64,000 bases of DNA, taken from contig MAAO01000004.1 in assembly GCA_002163155.1 (NCBI GenBank), positions 186,001-250,000 of the forward strand, written 5' to 3'. Source of the stretch: Halobacteriovorax marinus (GTDB taxonomy: Bacteria > Bdellovibrionota > Bacteriovoracia > Bacteriovoracales > Bacteriovoracaceae). Made by a program: the position numbers and the translations under genes. Of the stretch, positions 8,300-17,854 are shown piece after piece. The notes beneath the pieces are model-generated. The model did no database searches, had not been told where the DNA came from, and worked only from the letters and a program-made list of their open reading frames with translations. Positions within the stretch are counted from its first letter, which is position 1; the number at the start of each line of letters is the position of its first letter.

Positions 8300-9088
8300 C
8301 TACCAAGTAAAATCACCAGCAATCCCAATAGGAATAGTGTTCTCAGAAAGATGTTGCTCAAACTTAGTCTTCATATAACCTGTTTCAAGTTTTATAAAGA
8401 AATGATTTTCAGGTTTCCCTATTCTAATTCCTGCGAGACCTCCGTAAGTTCGAACGACCCCATTAATCACAATAGTTGGAAAAGTGTTTGAAGTAAGAGT
8501 TGATTGAGTTTCGTGGTAGCTATAGAGACTATTTACGTACGTAATAACATATGGATTGATTCTATAGCCTAGAATAAGAGATGCTTCATACACATCAACA
8601 TCAATATCTCCTGAATAAGTTCTCGTTCCGGAGCCCGCTAAATTGACAGTCAGAGTACCTTCTTCTTCATCCATTGCACCATATGACAATTTTAAGGCCC
8701 CTTTAAAGCCGGACTTCGTTTCAATTTCGGGTTTACCTAGAAATTGAAACTTTAACCCAACGACATTCGGGCCATCCCCGTAATTTTGAAAACTAAAATC
8801 AAGTCTCTCAAGTAACCCAAGCGCCACGCTAGAGTTCAAGTGATGGCTTCTACTTATCTCTGTGTCTTTATCTACAGTGGCATCAAAAATGCTCGGAAAT
8901 ATAGTTTCAACAACTTCAGCAGTAACTATTTTATGAGATGAGCCAAAGTTAAGACCTGTTTCACCTTTTAAGAACTTGCCCTTGGTTTCAGGAGAATCGA
9001 ATCTATTTAAAGGTACATGGTAGTCTATATCTGTCGCACAGGAAGTAAGCAGTAGTAGAGATAGTATGAGGAAGATCTTATTTCGCAT
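8300..9088 (-). CDS. Lipoprotein of unknown function, probable outer-membrane beta-barrel-like
   Basis: I do not recognise a family. The 262-residue protein has a lipoprotein signal (IFLILSLLLLTSCA), with Cys at about residue 17. The rest is rich in alternating polar/hydrophobic stretches with glycine and aromatic residues (for example GLKFQFLGKP, GALKLSYGAMDEEEG, VYEASLILGYRINPYV, GLAGIRIGKPENHFFIKLETGYMK), which suggests a small beta-barrel or beta-sandwich in the envelope. GGAG lies seven bases before the ATG. It lies downstream of the terminated flagellar cluster and is probably transcribed separately. Confidence 0.65.
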   Translation of the reverse strand: MRNKIFLILSLLLLTSCATDIDYHVPLNRFDSPETKGKFLKGETGLNFGSSHKIVTAEVVETIFPSIFDATVDKDTEISRSHHLNSSVALGLLERLDFSFQNYGDGPNVVGLKFQFLGKPEIETKSGFKGALKLSYGAMDEEEGTLTVNLAGSGTRTYSGDIDVDVYEASLILGYRINPYVITYVNSLYSYHETQSTLTSNTFPTIVINGVVRTYGGLAGIRIGKPENHFFIKLETGYMKTKFEQHLSENTIPIGIAGDFTW

Positions 9089-9100
9089 GATTTTTCTCCA

Positions 9101-9123
9101 AAAAAAAGCCGCGTTAGCGGCTT
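9101..9123 (-). terminator. Rho-independent terminator of the flagellar cluster
   Basis: A 7-bp stem (AAGCCGC 9106-9112, GCGGCTT 9117-9123) with loop GTTA is followed on the minus strand by a run of seven T. It sits seven bases after the stop of the gene ending at 9130. Confidence 0.85.
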
Positions 9124-9129
9124 ATCTTT

Positions 9130-11523
9130 TTAAACTCTTGGTGAATGATTCTCGATATACTCAGGAGCGGGTTCTGAGTTATGATCATCTTGCCTCGCTT
9201 CTTCAGTTTTATGATTTTCCAGAGCCAGTTCCCTAGCTTCTTTCAATTTCACTTTTCCTGCTGAGAAAGCTTGGTAGAGACCTTTAAGAGAAGCGATCAT
9301 CTCATCATCTTTTATCTGACCATTTCTTGATAGTCTACTCACATTAAACATATCGGACTCTATAACATCTCTGGCGTATTCCATTCGCTCATGAAGTAAT
9401 GAAAAGTCAGGTGTTTCAGCTTGATCTAAAATTATTTGAACTTTTGATAAATTTACATCAAGAGCAATTGAGACTTTAGAAAAATCAATCAACACTTTTT
9501 CAAAAGACTTAACTTCAAGCTTAATTTTAGTAAGGCTTTGCTCAATCTTATAAGAATTTGCATCATTTTTTTGAAAAATCAAAGATTGATCTAAAAGCTG
9601 TAACATTCGGCCTTTAAATTGATCAACATTACCTTTTAACTTCTTATACTCTCTTCTCACAGTGTCAACATTCTCTAGAGCTTTCTTATTCTCAATTAGA
9701 ACATCTGACATTTTCTGAGACTGTGAAAGAAGTGCAACTTCATCTCTAAATAATCCCTTAGATGTCACAACTGTATTTTGATAAAGAGCTTCCATTTCAT
9801 TACGAAGCTCGACAATACCAATTATACTATCTTTAGCTTCACTAAATTTAGAGGTAGCAACTTTTTGAAGTTCTTCTTTTTGAGTCAACACTCCTTGAAC
9901 ATCATCGACAAGTTTGAATTGATCATAGAGATCATTTTCTAACCTTTCAATTTCTTGGAGTAGGCCATCTTTTTGACCTGATACAAAACCATTGTATTTT
10001 TCAAATTTTGCCCAAACTTCATTTATGCCTGCAATATCAAAATCTTTTTCAATCTTATTTTTAAAGTCAGCATTAAATGTTCCATTCGTTAAAGCTTCCA
10101 GAGTTCTTAAGACTGGACCAACAAGAGACTTCGACTGATTTGAAAGAGTCTCTTCAATCGACCTTAGAGGATAGAAGAAGATCATAATTCTTCTTTGATT
10201 AGCATATTGAACAGGAGAAACGTACATCTCAAACGGGAGAGATTCATTGTCCATCTTTGTCTTAACTTGAATATTATATATTCCTGCTACATCGTCTTTA
10301 ACTGCACTAAGTACAGGATCATTTTCACCAAGGTTAGTGAACCTTTGCAAGAAATCCCACGTTACATTTTCGTCAGCTTTTTTATACTCATCTAAGTCCC
10401 AGTGCTCATAGAATAAACTATTGGCCCAAACTAGATTTAAGTTTGAATCTAAGAGTATAGAAGAAAACGGCATAGCGTCTTGAAAGATTGAACCAAAACT
10501 CATTCTCTTGTGAATGTACTCTCTATACTTATCAAACTCTTCTCTAATATGAGGAGAAAGAGACTGATCAAAGTTCGTCTCACTTGGTAGCACACCATCT
10601 TTGATTGCACCTACAACGATTTTTTCTACTTCTTGCTTGTTTTTAGATTCAGTTACTCTGTAAACAAAGAATCCAAAAATTGAAAATACAAACATTAAAG
10701 AAACAAAACCAACTAAAGAGAAAAGCATATTTTGAGAATTCCTTTCAAATTGAATTCTTTTTAAGCTAATTTCAGGTTCAATTGATTTAAACCAAGTTTG
10801 ATATGTTTTATCAGTTCTCTTAAAATCTTTTTGGAATTTAGAAAAATCTTTTAAGTATCTTCCAAGCATTGCGACTTCTGTTTTTAAAGTCTTACTCTTA
10901 GTTAAAATAAGATTTTTATCTTCTCTAGAAAGGACAGAACTCTCTGTAATCTTCTCCATGAGTAAAATATCGGCACCAACTTTCTTCCATAACCTTAAAA
11001 GCTTCTTATATTTAAAATAACCTGCCCCTCTAGTTCTAGAAGGCTTTACTTTGGCATTGATTCTTCTTGAAATTCTTGTCAACGTTCGCCAGCTATTTTG
11101 AACAACAAAGTTTTCAAAATTTGTAACTTTACTACTCAGAACAGTAATAATCGTTGCAAGTTCTGGATAAGAAATTAATCTATTAAGAGATTTCTTAGAT
11201 TTCCTTAAAGAGACTTCTAAATCTTCATAAGGACCAAGGGCCGCAATGGTATTTAACTTCTTTGTATTCTTCTCTAGGTTATCTAAAGTCCTAACCGCAT
11301 CTCTAACACGATCGTTCTCAACTAGAGTCCAAATCCGTTTAACATCATCGCGTTTTTTCAATTCATCCATTTGAAGAGTTGCTTCAAATACACTTGATAC
11401 ATTATCGATGTTAACGGGGCCATTATTCCAAAAATAGTATATTCCATAGGTCACTAGGCATACTAATGTGAAAAAGCTAACGGCATAATAAGTCTGTAGG
11501 GATCTGCCAAATTTGACATTCAT
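9130..11523 (-). CDS. Two-membrane-segment sensor-like protein with PAS-like and coiled-coil regions
   Basis: I do not recognise a named family. The 797-residue protein has a membrane segment at about 13-32, an extracytoplasmic helical region (about 33-265), a second membrane segment (about 266-291, MLFSLVGFVSLMFVFSIFGFFVY), a PAS-like domain (about 345-450; SSILLDSNLNLVWANSLFYE is typical of a PAS start) and a long coiled coil from about 510 to 770. It looks like a chemoreceptor or sensor kinase in layout, but neither the chemoreceptor tip nor any kinase motif (HExxxP, NxxxN, GxG) is visible. GAGG precedes the ATG. As the last gene of the flagellar cluster it may act in motility or flagellar placement; this is inference. 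Confidence 0.6.
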   Translation of the reverse strand: MNVKFGRSLQTYYAVSFFTLVCLVTYGIYYFWNNGPVNIDNVSSVFEATLQMDELKKRDDVKRIWTLVENDRVRDAVRTLDNLEKNTKKLNTIAALGPYEDLEVSLRKSKKSLNRLISYPELATIITVLSSKVTNFENFVVQNSWRTLTRISRRINAKVKPSRTRGAGYFKYKKLLRLWKKVGADILLMEKITESSVLSREDKNLILTKSKTLKTEVAMLGRYLKDFSKFQKDFKRTDKTYQTWFKSIEPEISLKRIQFERNSQNMLFSLVGFVSLMFVFSIFGFFVYRVTESKNKQEVEKIVVGAIKDGVLPSETNFDQSLSPHIREEFDKYREYIHKRMSFGSIFQDAMPFSSILLDSNLNLVWANSLFYEHWDLDEYKKADENVTWDFLQRFTNLGENDPVLSAVKDDVAGIYNIQVKTKMDNESLPFEMYVSPVQYANQRRIMIFFYPLRSIEETLSNQSKSLVGPVLRTLEALTNGTFNADFKNKIEKDFDIAGINEVWAKFEKYNGFVSGQKDGLLQEIERLENDLYDQFKLVDDVQGVLTQKEELQKVATSKFSEAKDSIIGIVELRNEMEALYQNTVVTSKGLFRDEVALLSQSQKMSDVLIENKKALENVDTVRREYKKLKGNVDQFKGRMLQLLDQSLIFQKNDANSYKIEQSLTKIKLEVKSFEKVLIDFSKVSIALDVNLSKVQIILDQAETPDFSLLHERMEYARDVIESDMFNVSRLSRNGQIKDDEMIASLKGLYQAFSAGKVKLKEARELALENHKTEEARQDDHNSEPAPEYIENHSPRV

Positions 11524-11567
11524 TTACTCACCTCAAATAATAAAAAATTTACATTCTATGTGAGCAG

Positions 11568-12518
11568 CTAAGATTGATTTATCAGGGAGAAAAAATCGAT
11601 ATATCGAAATAGGTATTTCAAACGATTCTCAACTTCCTGTTGTTCTAAGCCACTTCCTGTGTCTCTAATTTTTCTTAAAGTTGCTTTATTTATTATACAA
11701 CCTTTCCTAGGTATTATGATAGAAATTGGACGAAATAAAAAGGAAAAGTGTAAAATTTCTTTATCTTTAAATCTCTTAGTATAACTGTCAGGTACCCGAT
11801 AAAATGTTTTAACTTCAAGTTCATTATTTATTTCAATAACTAGGTGCCTCGGAAGGTCCTTAACTTGCTCATGTGGGATAATATATTTCTCAAAAATATT
11901 TGAAAAACCTAACCATGTACCCAATTTCTTTCTATAGTCTAGGCAATAGCTCAAGTTCTCATCATGAGACGTGTCAATCTTTAATTCTAACCAACACATT
12001 CTCTCATCATCTAAGACATCAATCTTATAAGTAAGAATAGACTGATGACTTAATAGCTTTCGTGTAGCTTTATAAACCAACTCTCGATACTTAGTGATGT
12101 TTTGATCCGTTTTAATAAGTCCTCGAAACGTTATCCCTTCACTACTCAATTGAATATTTTGTGTTCCGATAAATTTAAAAATACTAACAATATGTAAACT
12201 AATAGGAAGAACAGATAGTAACTTATCCCAGTCTTTAAGAGACATGGAATCAAATTTCTTTTGAAAGAGAACTTGATGTGATCCAAAATCCTTTAAGGTG
12301 TAATTTGTTAACAGTTGATCGACGGTAGTTTCTAAAAAAGTTTTAACCTTAGCGTATTCGTCAAGATTACTTAACGAGAGTTCAGCTTTTCTATGAATTT
12401 CGCCAATATGGAAAGTAGCTCGGTCAATTAATGGAGTAAGATGAATGTCTCCCAGAGCTTGAATATCTTCAAGAGTCTGTATACCGTGAACGAAATCTTG
12501 GTAAAGAGTTTTATCCAT
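11568..12518 (-). CDS. Unrecognised cytoplasmic protein in the flagellar cluster
   Basis: The 316-residue product has no signal peptide and no membrane segment. The first 100 residues look helical; the rest mixes strands and helices with many charged residues. No motif was recognised. AGGA lies upstream of the ATG. It sits 36 bases after fliA and 44 bases before the sensor-like gene on the same strand, so it is very likely co-transcribed with the flagellar genes and may have a regulatory or structural role there. Confidence 0.55.
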   Translation of the reverse strand: MDKTLYQDFVHGIQTLEDIQALGDIHLTPLIDRATFHIGEIHRKAELSLSNLDEYAKVKTFLETTVDQLLTNYTLKDFGSHQVLFQKKFDSMSLKDWDKLLSVLPISLHIVSIFKFIGTQNIQLSSEGITFRGLIKTDQNITKYRELVYKATRKLLSHQSILTYKIDVLDDERMCWLELKIDTSHDENLSYCLDYRKKLGTWLGFSNIFEKYIIPHEQVKDLPRHLVIEINNELEVKTFYRVPDSYTKRFKDKEILHFSFLFRPISIIIPRKGCIINKATLRKIRDTGSGLEQQEVENRLKYLFRYIDFFSLINQS

Positions 12519-12554
12519 CTTACATCCTATAAGATTTTAAAAAATTTCTAGTTA

Positions 12555-13340
12555 CTAACTAGCGAGGTCTTCTGGCGAATCGAAAGTTGATTTTAACTTA
12601 ACTTTAAGCTTCATAATCGCTTGAGTATGCAATTGTGAAACACGCGATTCTGTTACATTGAGAACTTGTCCTATCTCTTTCAAGTTTAGGTCCTCATAGT
12701 AGTACAACGATAGCACTAATCTTTGCTTTTCTGGAAGCTGAGCAATACCTTCCTTGATTTTATCTCTTGACCCTTTATTTGCCACAGCATTGAAAGGATT
12801 TGAATTCTTATTATCTTCCATTAACCCAGATATTAATTTCTTGTCGCCCTTATTAAAAGAAGCTGAATCATCAATATTTAAAACAGAAACTGATTTTGAT
12901 TTATTTAAGAGGTCATAGAATTCGTCTTGATTAATACCAAGTTCTTTACACATTTCTTCATCTGTAGCAGGACTCCCTTTTGCAGATTCGATTTTAGCGT
13001 ATGCTCTTTCTACTAGCTTGGCTTTTTCTCTAACAGAACGTGGAACCCAATCCTGTGCTCTAAGTTCATCTAAAATAGAACCACGAATTCTAAATTCAGC
13101 GTAAGTCTTAAATTTATTATCACGAGTAGGATCAAATTTTTCAATAGCATCCATAAGTCCAATAACACCACAAGAAATTAAATCATCTAACTCAACATTT
13201 GAAGGGAGTCTTGATGCAATTCTTTGGGCAATATATTTAATAAGTGGAGCATATTCAATGACAATTTCATCTTTTACTTTTGGATCAACTGTGGATCTAT
13301 AGTCTTTTAGGTTTTTTAATTTCTTAGAGATCGATGACAT
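12555..13340 (-). CDS. fliA: Flagellar sigma factor FliA (sigma-28)
   Basis: FliA directs RNA polymerase to late flagellar and chemotaxis promoters. The 261-residue protein shows region 2 (EYAPLIKYIAQRIASRLP, DLISCGVIGLMDAIEKFDPTR, FKTYAEFRIRGSILDELR, WVPRSVRE), region 3, and region 4 (LPEKQRLVLSLYYYEDLNLKEIG, VTESRVSQLHTQAI). AAGGAG lies seven bases before the ATG. It lies directly behind flhF and flhG, a common arrangement. An anti-sigma FlgM is not seen in the window. Confidence 0.96.
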   Translation of the reverse strand: MSSISKKLKNLKDYRSTVDPKVKDEIVIEYAPLIKYIAQRIASRLPSNVELDDLISCGVIGLMDAIEKFDPTRDNKFKTYAEFRIRGSILDELRAQDWVPRSVREKAKLVERAYAKIESAKGSPATDEEMCKELGINQDEFYDLLNKSKSVSVLNIDDSASFNKGDKKLISGLMEDNKNSNPFNAVANKGSRDKIKEGIAQLPEKQRLVLSLYYYEDLNLKEIGQVLNVTESRVSQLHTQAIMKLKVKLKSTFDSPEDLAS

Positions 13341-13351
13341 TCATGCACTCC

Positions 13352-14227
13352 TTAGCAAACGTTTAGTTGGACTTCTTGTCCGTGGTCAGAGATTGTTGGT
13401 AAGATACCTACATTCTCTTCGGAGAACATTTCAACCACTTTAACGAAATTTCGGTGCAAGGCAGAATTTTCCTCATCGAGTAAGTGCCTATCAAATATGT
13501 CAACGGAGATGTCTTGATTCTCAAGGCCTCCAAGTACTTTTAACCTAGAACATAAAAACTTATCGACAGTTTCACCGAGTGTTTTAATTATTCTATGATA
13601 TTGCTTTTTAGAAGAAATTTTGTTCACTATTAGATGATTCTCACTTACTCCGTACTTAGTCGTAAGTATTTTCATCAGTGAGTATGAATCAGTTAAGGAA
13701 GAACGGTCTGGAGTAACAACAACAAACCTATGATCACTATATGCATTTATTGTAAGATTTTCTTTTCCAATTCCTGCGGGGCTATCGAGCAATATATAAT
13801 CAAACTCTCTTTCATGAGATACTAGGATATCTATAATGAATTTTTCCATACCATCGGACTCATTAAATAGATCAATACTTCCATTACAACCTGAAAGCAG
13901 GTAAAAACCTCTATGCTTTACAAGACATTCGTCGAAAGTTTTCTTTGCAGTAATAAGAGAATAGAAATTATCAGTGAGTGGTAAACCTAACTTTATTGCT
14001 GTATTGGATAAATTGTAATCACAGTCAATAACAAGAGTCTTAAACCCTTTATCTGCCAGTAATTTAGCCAACTTTATAGTAACTGATGTTTTTCCAACCC
14101 CACCCTTTCCAGAAGTGATTGAAATTGTTTTTGCTCTTCCGAAGTTTTTCTTATCGGAGGAATCTGTCTTTTCTTGTTCAAAACGATTATGGCCTACCAG
14201 CCATTGAGCGGCGCTCTTTGTCGACAT
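13352..14227 (-). CDS. flhG: FlhG (FleN/YlxH) MinD-like ATPase, flagellar number regulator
   Basis: FlhG is a membrane-associated ATPase that limits flagellar number together with FlhF. The 291-residue protein has the deviant Walker A KGGVGKT (residues 41-47), the DCDYNLSN segment and the switch region DSPAGIG. The N-terminal 30 residues before the ATPase core may form the short FlhF-binding helix known in other FlhG proteins. AGGAG precedes the ATG. The ATPase motifs are intact, in contrast to the partner FlhF encoded upstream. Confidence 0.92.
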   Translation of the reverse strand: MSTKSAAQWLVGHNRFEQEKTDSSDKKNFGRAKTISITSGKGGVGKTSVTIKLAKLLADKGFKTLVIDCDYNLSNTAIKLGLPLTDNFYSLITAKKTFDECLVKHRGFYLLSGCNGSIDLFNESDGMEKFIIDILVSHEREFDYILLDSPAGIGKENLTINAYSDHRFVVVTPDRSSLTDSYSLMKILTTKYGVSENHLIVNKISSKKQYHRIIKTLGETVDKFLCSRLKVLGGLENQDISVDIFDRHLLDEENSALHRNFVKVVEMFSEENVGILPTISDHGQEVQLNVC

Positions 14228-14277
14228 CCTGTCTCCTATATTGTTTCCGACAAATCCTATGTCGAATTTCTATCAAT

Positions 14278-15762
14278 TTAAAACTGGAAGATTCCAGCAA
14301 GTAATCTCTCAGCAGTCGCTGCTTCAAGATCATCAGGAACAACTTCTCCAGTTCCGTAGAACTTGAGCGGTAATTCACGATTTTCTTCAGTAATATTGAA
14401 TAGTGCTCCAAAATTTAGACATAGGTCTATATTTGAAATAACTATCCCATTAGCGAGAGATTTGTATCTTGAAACAACTTTCTTATTATAAATTTCAGAA
14501 TGAATTGCCGAAAGGGAGATCAATACTTCCACCTTGCCAAAAGATCTTCTTAGGCCATCCACAAACTTCTTCGTTTCATTGAGATCTTCAGAGTTATTTT
14601 TGTAATCAACAAAGGTCGACTTACCTAATTCTGAAGTTTTTCTACACTCAGAGACAATCTCAGCTACATTTTCTGTTTCAACAATATTTAAATCAAATAT
14701 TTTTCTACTAAAATCTTTCCCAGCAGAACTCATTCCATTTAAACAACTCTTTACTATGGTAGAGTCTGGCTTTAGCGCACCAATTTTATAGGCCATTGAT
14801 GTTTGGCCTGTTGATGTTTCACTAAGGATTACCGTTACAACACCTTCTTCAGAATCTGACGATGAGAAAAGAGGCATCTCAGTATTCACAACCTCAATCA
14901 TCTCTCTAAGAGCAAACTCAAAAACAATTTCAGAGTCTTCCAATTCATCATGACTCATTTCAAATAAGGCTTTCTTTATTAGTGTTTGTATATATTTTTC
15001 AGAGATGTCCAAACTTCTTAGAGTTGTTCTTAACTCATAGATACCATTTGGTTCTTTCTTATCAATTCTTTCAACATTCTTTGTAAGTTCATAGAGTCTT
15101 TTTTCTAATTCATCAATCTTCTTTCTTTGTTCATCGGCAACAGCACTATCAAATGTAACTGGCGCAGGTTTTGGTTGATAAGTTTCTCTCACCTGAGCAG
15201 CTTCCATCGCTTGTTCAAACTCTGGTTCAAGCTCTTGAATTGGCTCTGCATAACTCTCTTCAGCTTGGTCATGATTTAAGAAATTTTCCATTCCCGACTT
15301 AGTAGAGCTCACAAGATTATTAGTTACTTTCTTAACTTTATGTACAGCTTCAGAAAGAAAGTCATCAAGGTCATTAGATTTTTGTCCAAGTTCCCTTGTG
15401 CTAACTTGCTTATTAAGCCCAAGCTTTCCATATCCAGCTGCTGCTCCTGGATTAGTTACTACAGCGCGACTTGTATCAGATACATTTCCTTCATAATCAT
15501 CAATCATATTTGAAATATAACTAGATTCATTTGAATAAAATTGATCTTTTTGACCATCATCTAGAACATGATCCACTCTAGATTTCTTAGTGTAGTTCTT
15601 TTCACTAATAGCAGCTGTGATTTCAATTCTCTTTTTCTTGAAAGCCCCTTTTAGTCCTTTATTAGTAATAGTTTTTAGAATGATAGCATCTGGTCCTAGC
15701 TCCAACTTAATGTTCTTTAGGGCCTCATCTAATGAATCTGCTTCAAATTTTCTTACATACAT
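14278..15762 (-). CDS. flhF: FlhF-like protein with a degenerate SRP-type GTPase domain
   Basis: FlhF is an SRP-family GTPase that places the flagellum at the pole. The 494-residue protein starts with the FlhF B-domain signature (MYVRKFEADSLDEALKNIK, GPDAIILKT), then a long acidic linker, an N-domain (about 240-300) and a G-domain (about 305-494). The G-domain is decayed at its motifs: the P-loop reads SETSTGQTS (314-322) where active FlhF has GxTGxGKTT, the DTAGR motif is replaced by VDYKN near 385-389, and TKxD by SNID near 443-446. It probably does not bind GTP in the usual way. GAGG lies before the ATG; it directly abuts flhA. Confidence 0.85.
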   Translation of the reverse strand: MYVRKFEADSLDEALKNIKLELGPDAIILKTITNKGLKGAFKKKRIEITAAISEKNYTKKSRVDHVLDDGQKDQFYSNESSYISNMIDDYEGNVSDTSRAVVTNPGAAAGYGKLGLNKQVSTRELGQKSNDLDDFLSEAVHKVKKVTNNLVSSTKSGMENFLNHDQAEESYAEPIQELEPEFEQAMEAAQVRETYQPKPAPVTFDSAVADEQRKKIDELEKRLYELTKNVERIDKKEPNGIYELRTTLRSLDISEKYIQTLIKKALFEMSHDELEDSEIVFEFALREMIEVVNTEMPLFSSSDSEEGVVTVILSETSTGQTSMAYKIGALKPDSTIVKSCLNGMSSAGKDFSRKIFDLNIVETENVAEIVSECRKTSELGKSTFVDYKNNSEDLNETKKFVDGLRRSFGKVEVLISLSAIHSEIYNKKVVSRYKSLANGIVISNIDLCLNFGALFNITEENRELPLKFYGTGEVVPDDLEAATAERLLAGIFQF

Positions 15763-17841
15763 TTACAACCTCACCGTACCAAGAGATCTAATATTAGCTT
15801 CTGAACTTAGTTCGTTATGACTAATTACAACCAAATTTGGAATAAATTTCTCTGTTAATTTTTTAAAATGATTTCTAATTACTGGACTACATAAAATAAC
15901 CATCTTCTCACCCATGCTTGTAGCTTCTTCAATTTTCTCATTAAGACTGGCCAGAATATGTTGAGTGACTTTAGGATCTAAACTCAACTGCTGTCCCTGC
16001 TCTGTTTGAATGATATTATTTGCGATATTCTCTTCAATATTTCTATCTAGAGTAAAGAGAGGTATATCTCCTTGATCACCCTTAATTGACTCCGTTATAG
16101 TCCTATAGAGGGATTGCCTAACAAACTCAGTAAGAGAATCTTGATCCTTAACATTGACTCCAAATTCAGCTAATGTTTCAAGGATTGTTCTTAGGTCTCG
16201 TACAGATACACCTTCTCTTAAAAGGTTTTGCATAACTTTTAGAATGATTCCTAAAGGTAGAATGTCAGGAATGAGATCTGAAACGATTTTTGGATATTGT
16301 TCCTTAAAGTTATCCATAACTCTAACAAGTTCTTGTCTTCCAAATAATTCATGTAAATTAGTTTTTAGAACTTCTGTAATATGAGTCGCCATAACAGTTG
16401 AAAGATCTACAACTGTATAACCATTGTATTGAGCATCATCTTTTTGATCTTCAGAAATCCAAACCGCAGGTAGTCCAAAAACGGGTTCAACAGTTTCGAC
16501 GCCGTCCATTTTTTCAATAACTGAACCTGGATCCATGGCCAAAAAGTGATCAGACATCAACTCTCCACTTGCCACTTCTATTCCTTTGACCTTGATGCTG
16601 TACCCTCCTGGCTTCAACTCTAGGTTGTCTTTAATTCTAACAGAAGGAATGATTACACCCCAGTCTAAAGCAAACTGTTTTCTAATATGTGTAATTCTTT
16701 CCAGTAGGTCTCCGTTCTGCTCAGCATCCACTAGACTCACAAGTCCATAACCAACTTCTAACTCAACTAACTCTAGACTTAATAAGTCTTCTAAGTTGTC
16801 TGGAGTGGCCTTCTTCTCTTCTGTAGTCGCTTTCTTAGCTAAAACTTTATCTCTTGCGACACCTTTTTCAATTGTCCAACCAGTATAAGCAAGAGCAGTA
16901 CCTACAATTATGAAAGGCACCTTTGGAAGTCCTGGGATTATGGCAAAGACAAAGAGTACACCACTGGCAATGTAGATGGCCTTAGGATGAACTTTGAATT
17001 GATTTCCAATTTGCGAACCAAGAGAATCATCTGATGAGTTTCTTGTTGTAATCATACCAGCTGCAGTTGAAATAATTAGAGCTGGAATTTGTGAAATTAA
17101 ACCGTCCCCTACTGTAAGTAGAGTAAATACCTTGGCAGCTTCTCCTGCACTCATATCGTTTTGAGCAACACCAATAATAATACCGGCGAGTATATTGATA
17201 AAAGTAATCAAGATACCTGCAATGGCATCTCCTCTAACGAACTTGGAAGCACCATCCATAGAACCGTAGAAGTCTGCCTCTTCAGCAACTTCTTTACGTC
17301 TTATTTTGGCAACAGAATCATCAATTAATCCTGCATTTAAATCGGCATCAATCGCCATCTGTTTACCAGGCATGGCATCTAAGGTGAATCTTGCAGCAAC
17401 TTCAGCAACTCTACCAGCACCCTTAGTAATAACCATAAAATTGATAATTACTAAGATGATAAAAACGATAATACCAACTACAAAATTCCCACCAACAACA
17501 AACTCTCCGAATGATCGAATAATTTCACCGGCTGCTGATGTTCCGTCAGTACTACCTCTGAGTAAAATGTTCTTCGTTGACGCCACGTTAAGTGACAGTC
17601 TGAATAGTGTTGAAATAAGTAAGACGGAAGGAAAGGTCGAAAAGTCTAATGGTCTTTTTGAGTAAACTGCAACAAGCATAATTACAACAGAAGCAGATAA
17701 AGTTAAGGCAAATAGCAAATCTAAGAGAAATGGAGGAATAGGTATGATCATTACACTCAATATGAGTAATAATCCTAAGGCCACTACCAGATCAGAGTTC
17801 TGTGTAAGTGCTTTAAATTTATCTGCGAAATTACCTTCCAT
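15763..17841 (-). CDS. flhA: FlhA, flagellar type III export gate protein
   Basis: FlhA forms the nonameric ring of the flagellar export gate and docks chaperone-substrate complexes. The 692-residue protein has eight predicted membrane segments in the first half, the conserved FHIPEP-type cytoplasmic loop (GRVAEVAARFTLDAMPGKQMAIDADLNAG in part, then EADFYGSMDGASKFVRGDA) and a large cytoplasmic C-terminal domain (about 350-692). AGGGA precedes the ATG. It lies between flhB and flhF as in many flagellar clusters; length is typical. Confidence 0.97.
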   Translation of the reverse strand: MEGNFADKFKALTQNSDLVVALGLLLILSVMIIPIPPFLLDLLFALTLSASVVIMLVAVYSKRPLDFSTFPSVLLISTLFRLSLNVASTKNILLRGSTDGTSAAGEIIRSFGEFVVGGNFVVGIIVFIILVIINFMVITKGAGRVAEVAARFTLDAMPGKQMAIDADLNAGLIDDSVAKIRRKEVAEEADFYGSMDGASKFVRGDAIAGILITFINILAGIIIGVAQNDMSAGEAAKVFTLLTVGDGLISQIPALIISTAAGMITTRNSSDDSLGSQIGNQFKVHPKAIYIASGVLFVFAIIPGLPKVPFIIVGTALAYTGWTIEKGVARDKVLAKKATTEEKKATPDNLEDLLSLELVELEVGYGLVSLVDAEQNGDLLERITHIRKQFALDWGVIIPSVRIKDNLELKPGGYSIKVKGIEVASGELMSDHFLAMDPGSVIEKMDGVETVEPVFGLPAVWISEDQKDDAQYNGYTVVDLSTVMATHITEVLKTNLHELFGRQELVRVMDNFKEQYPKIVSDLIPDILPLGIILKVMQNLLREGVSVRDLRTILETLAEFGVNVKDQDSLTEFVRQSLYRTITESIKGDQGDIPLFTLDRNIEENIANNIIQTEQGQQLSLDPKVTQHILASLNEKIEEATSMGEKMVILCSPVIRNHFKKLTEKFIPNLVVISHNELSSEANIRSLGTVRL

Positions 17842-17854
17842 GGCTATTCCCTAA

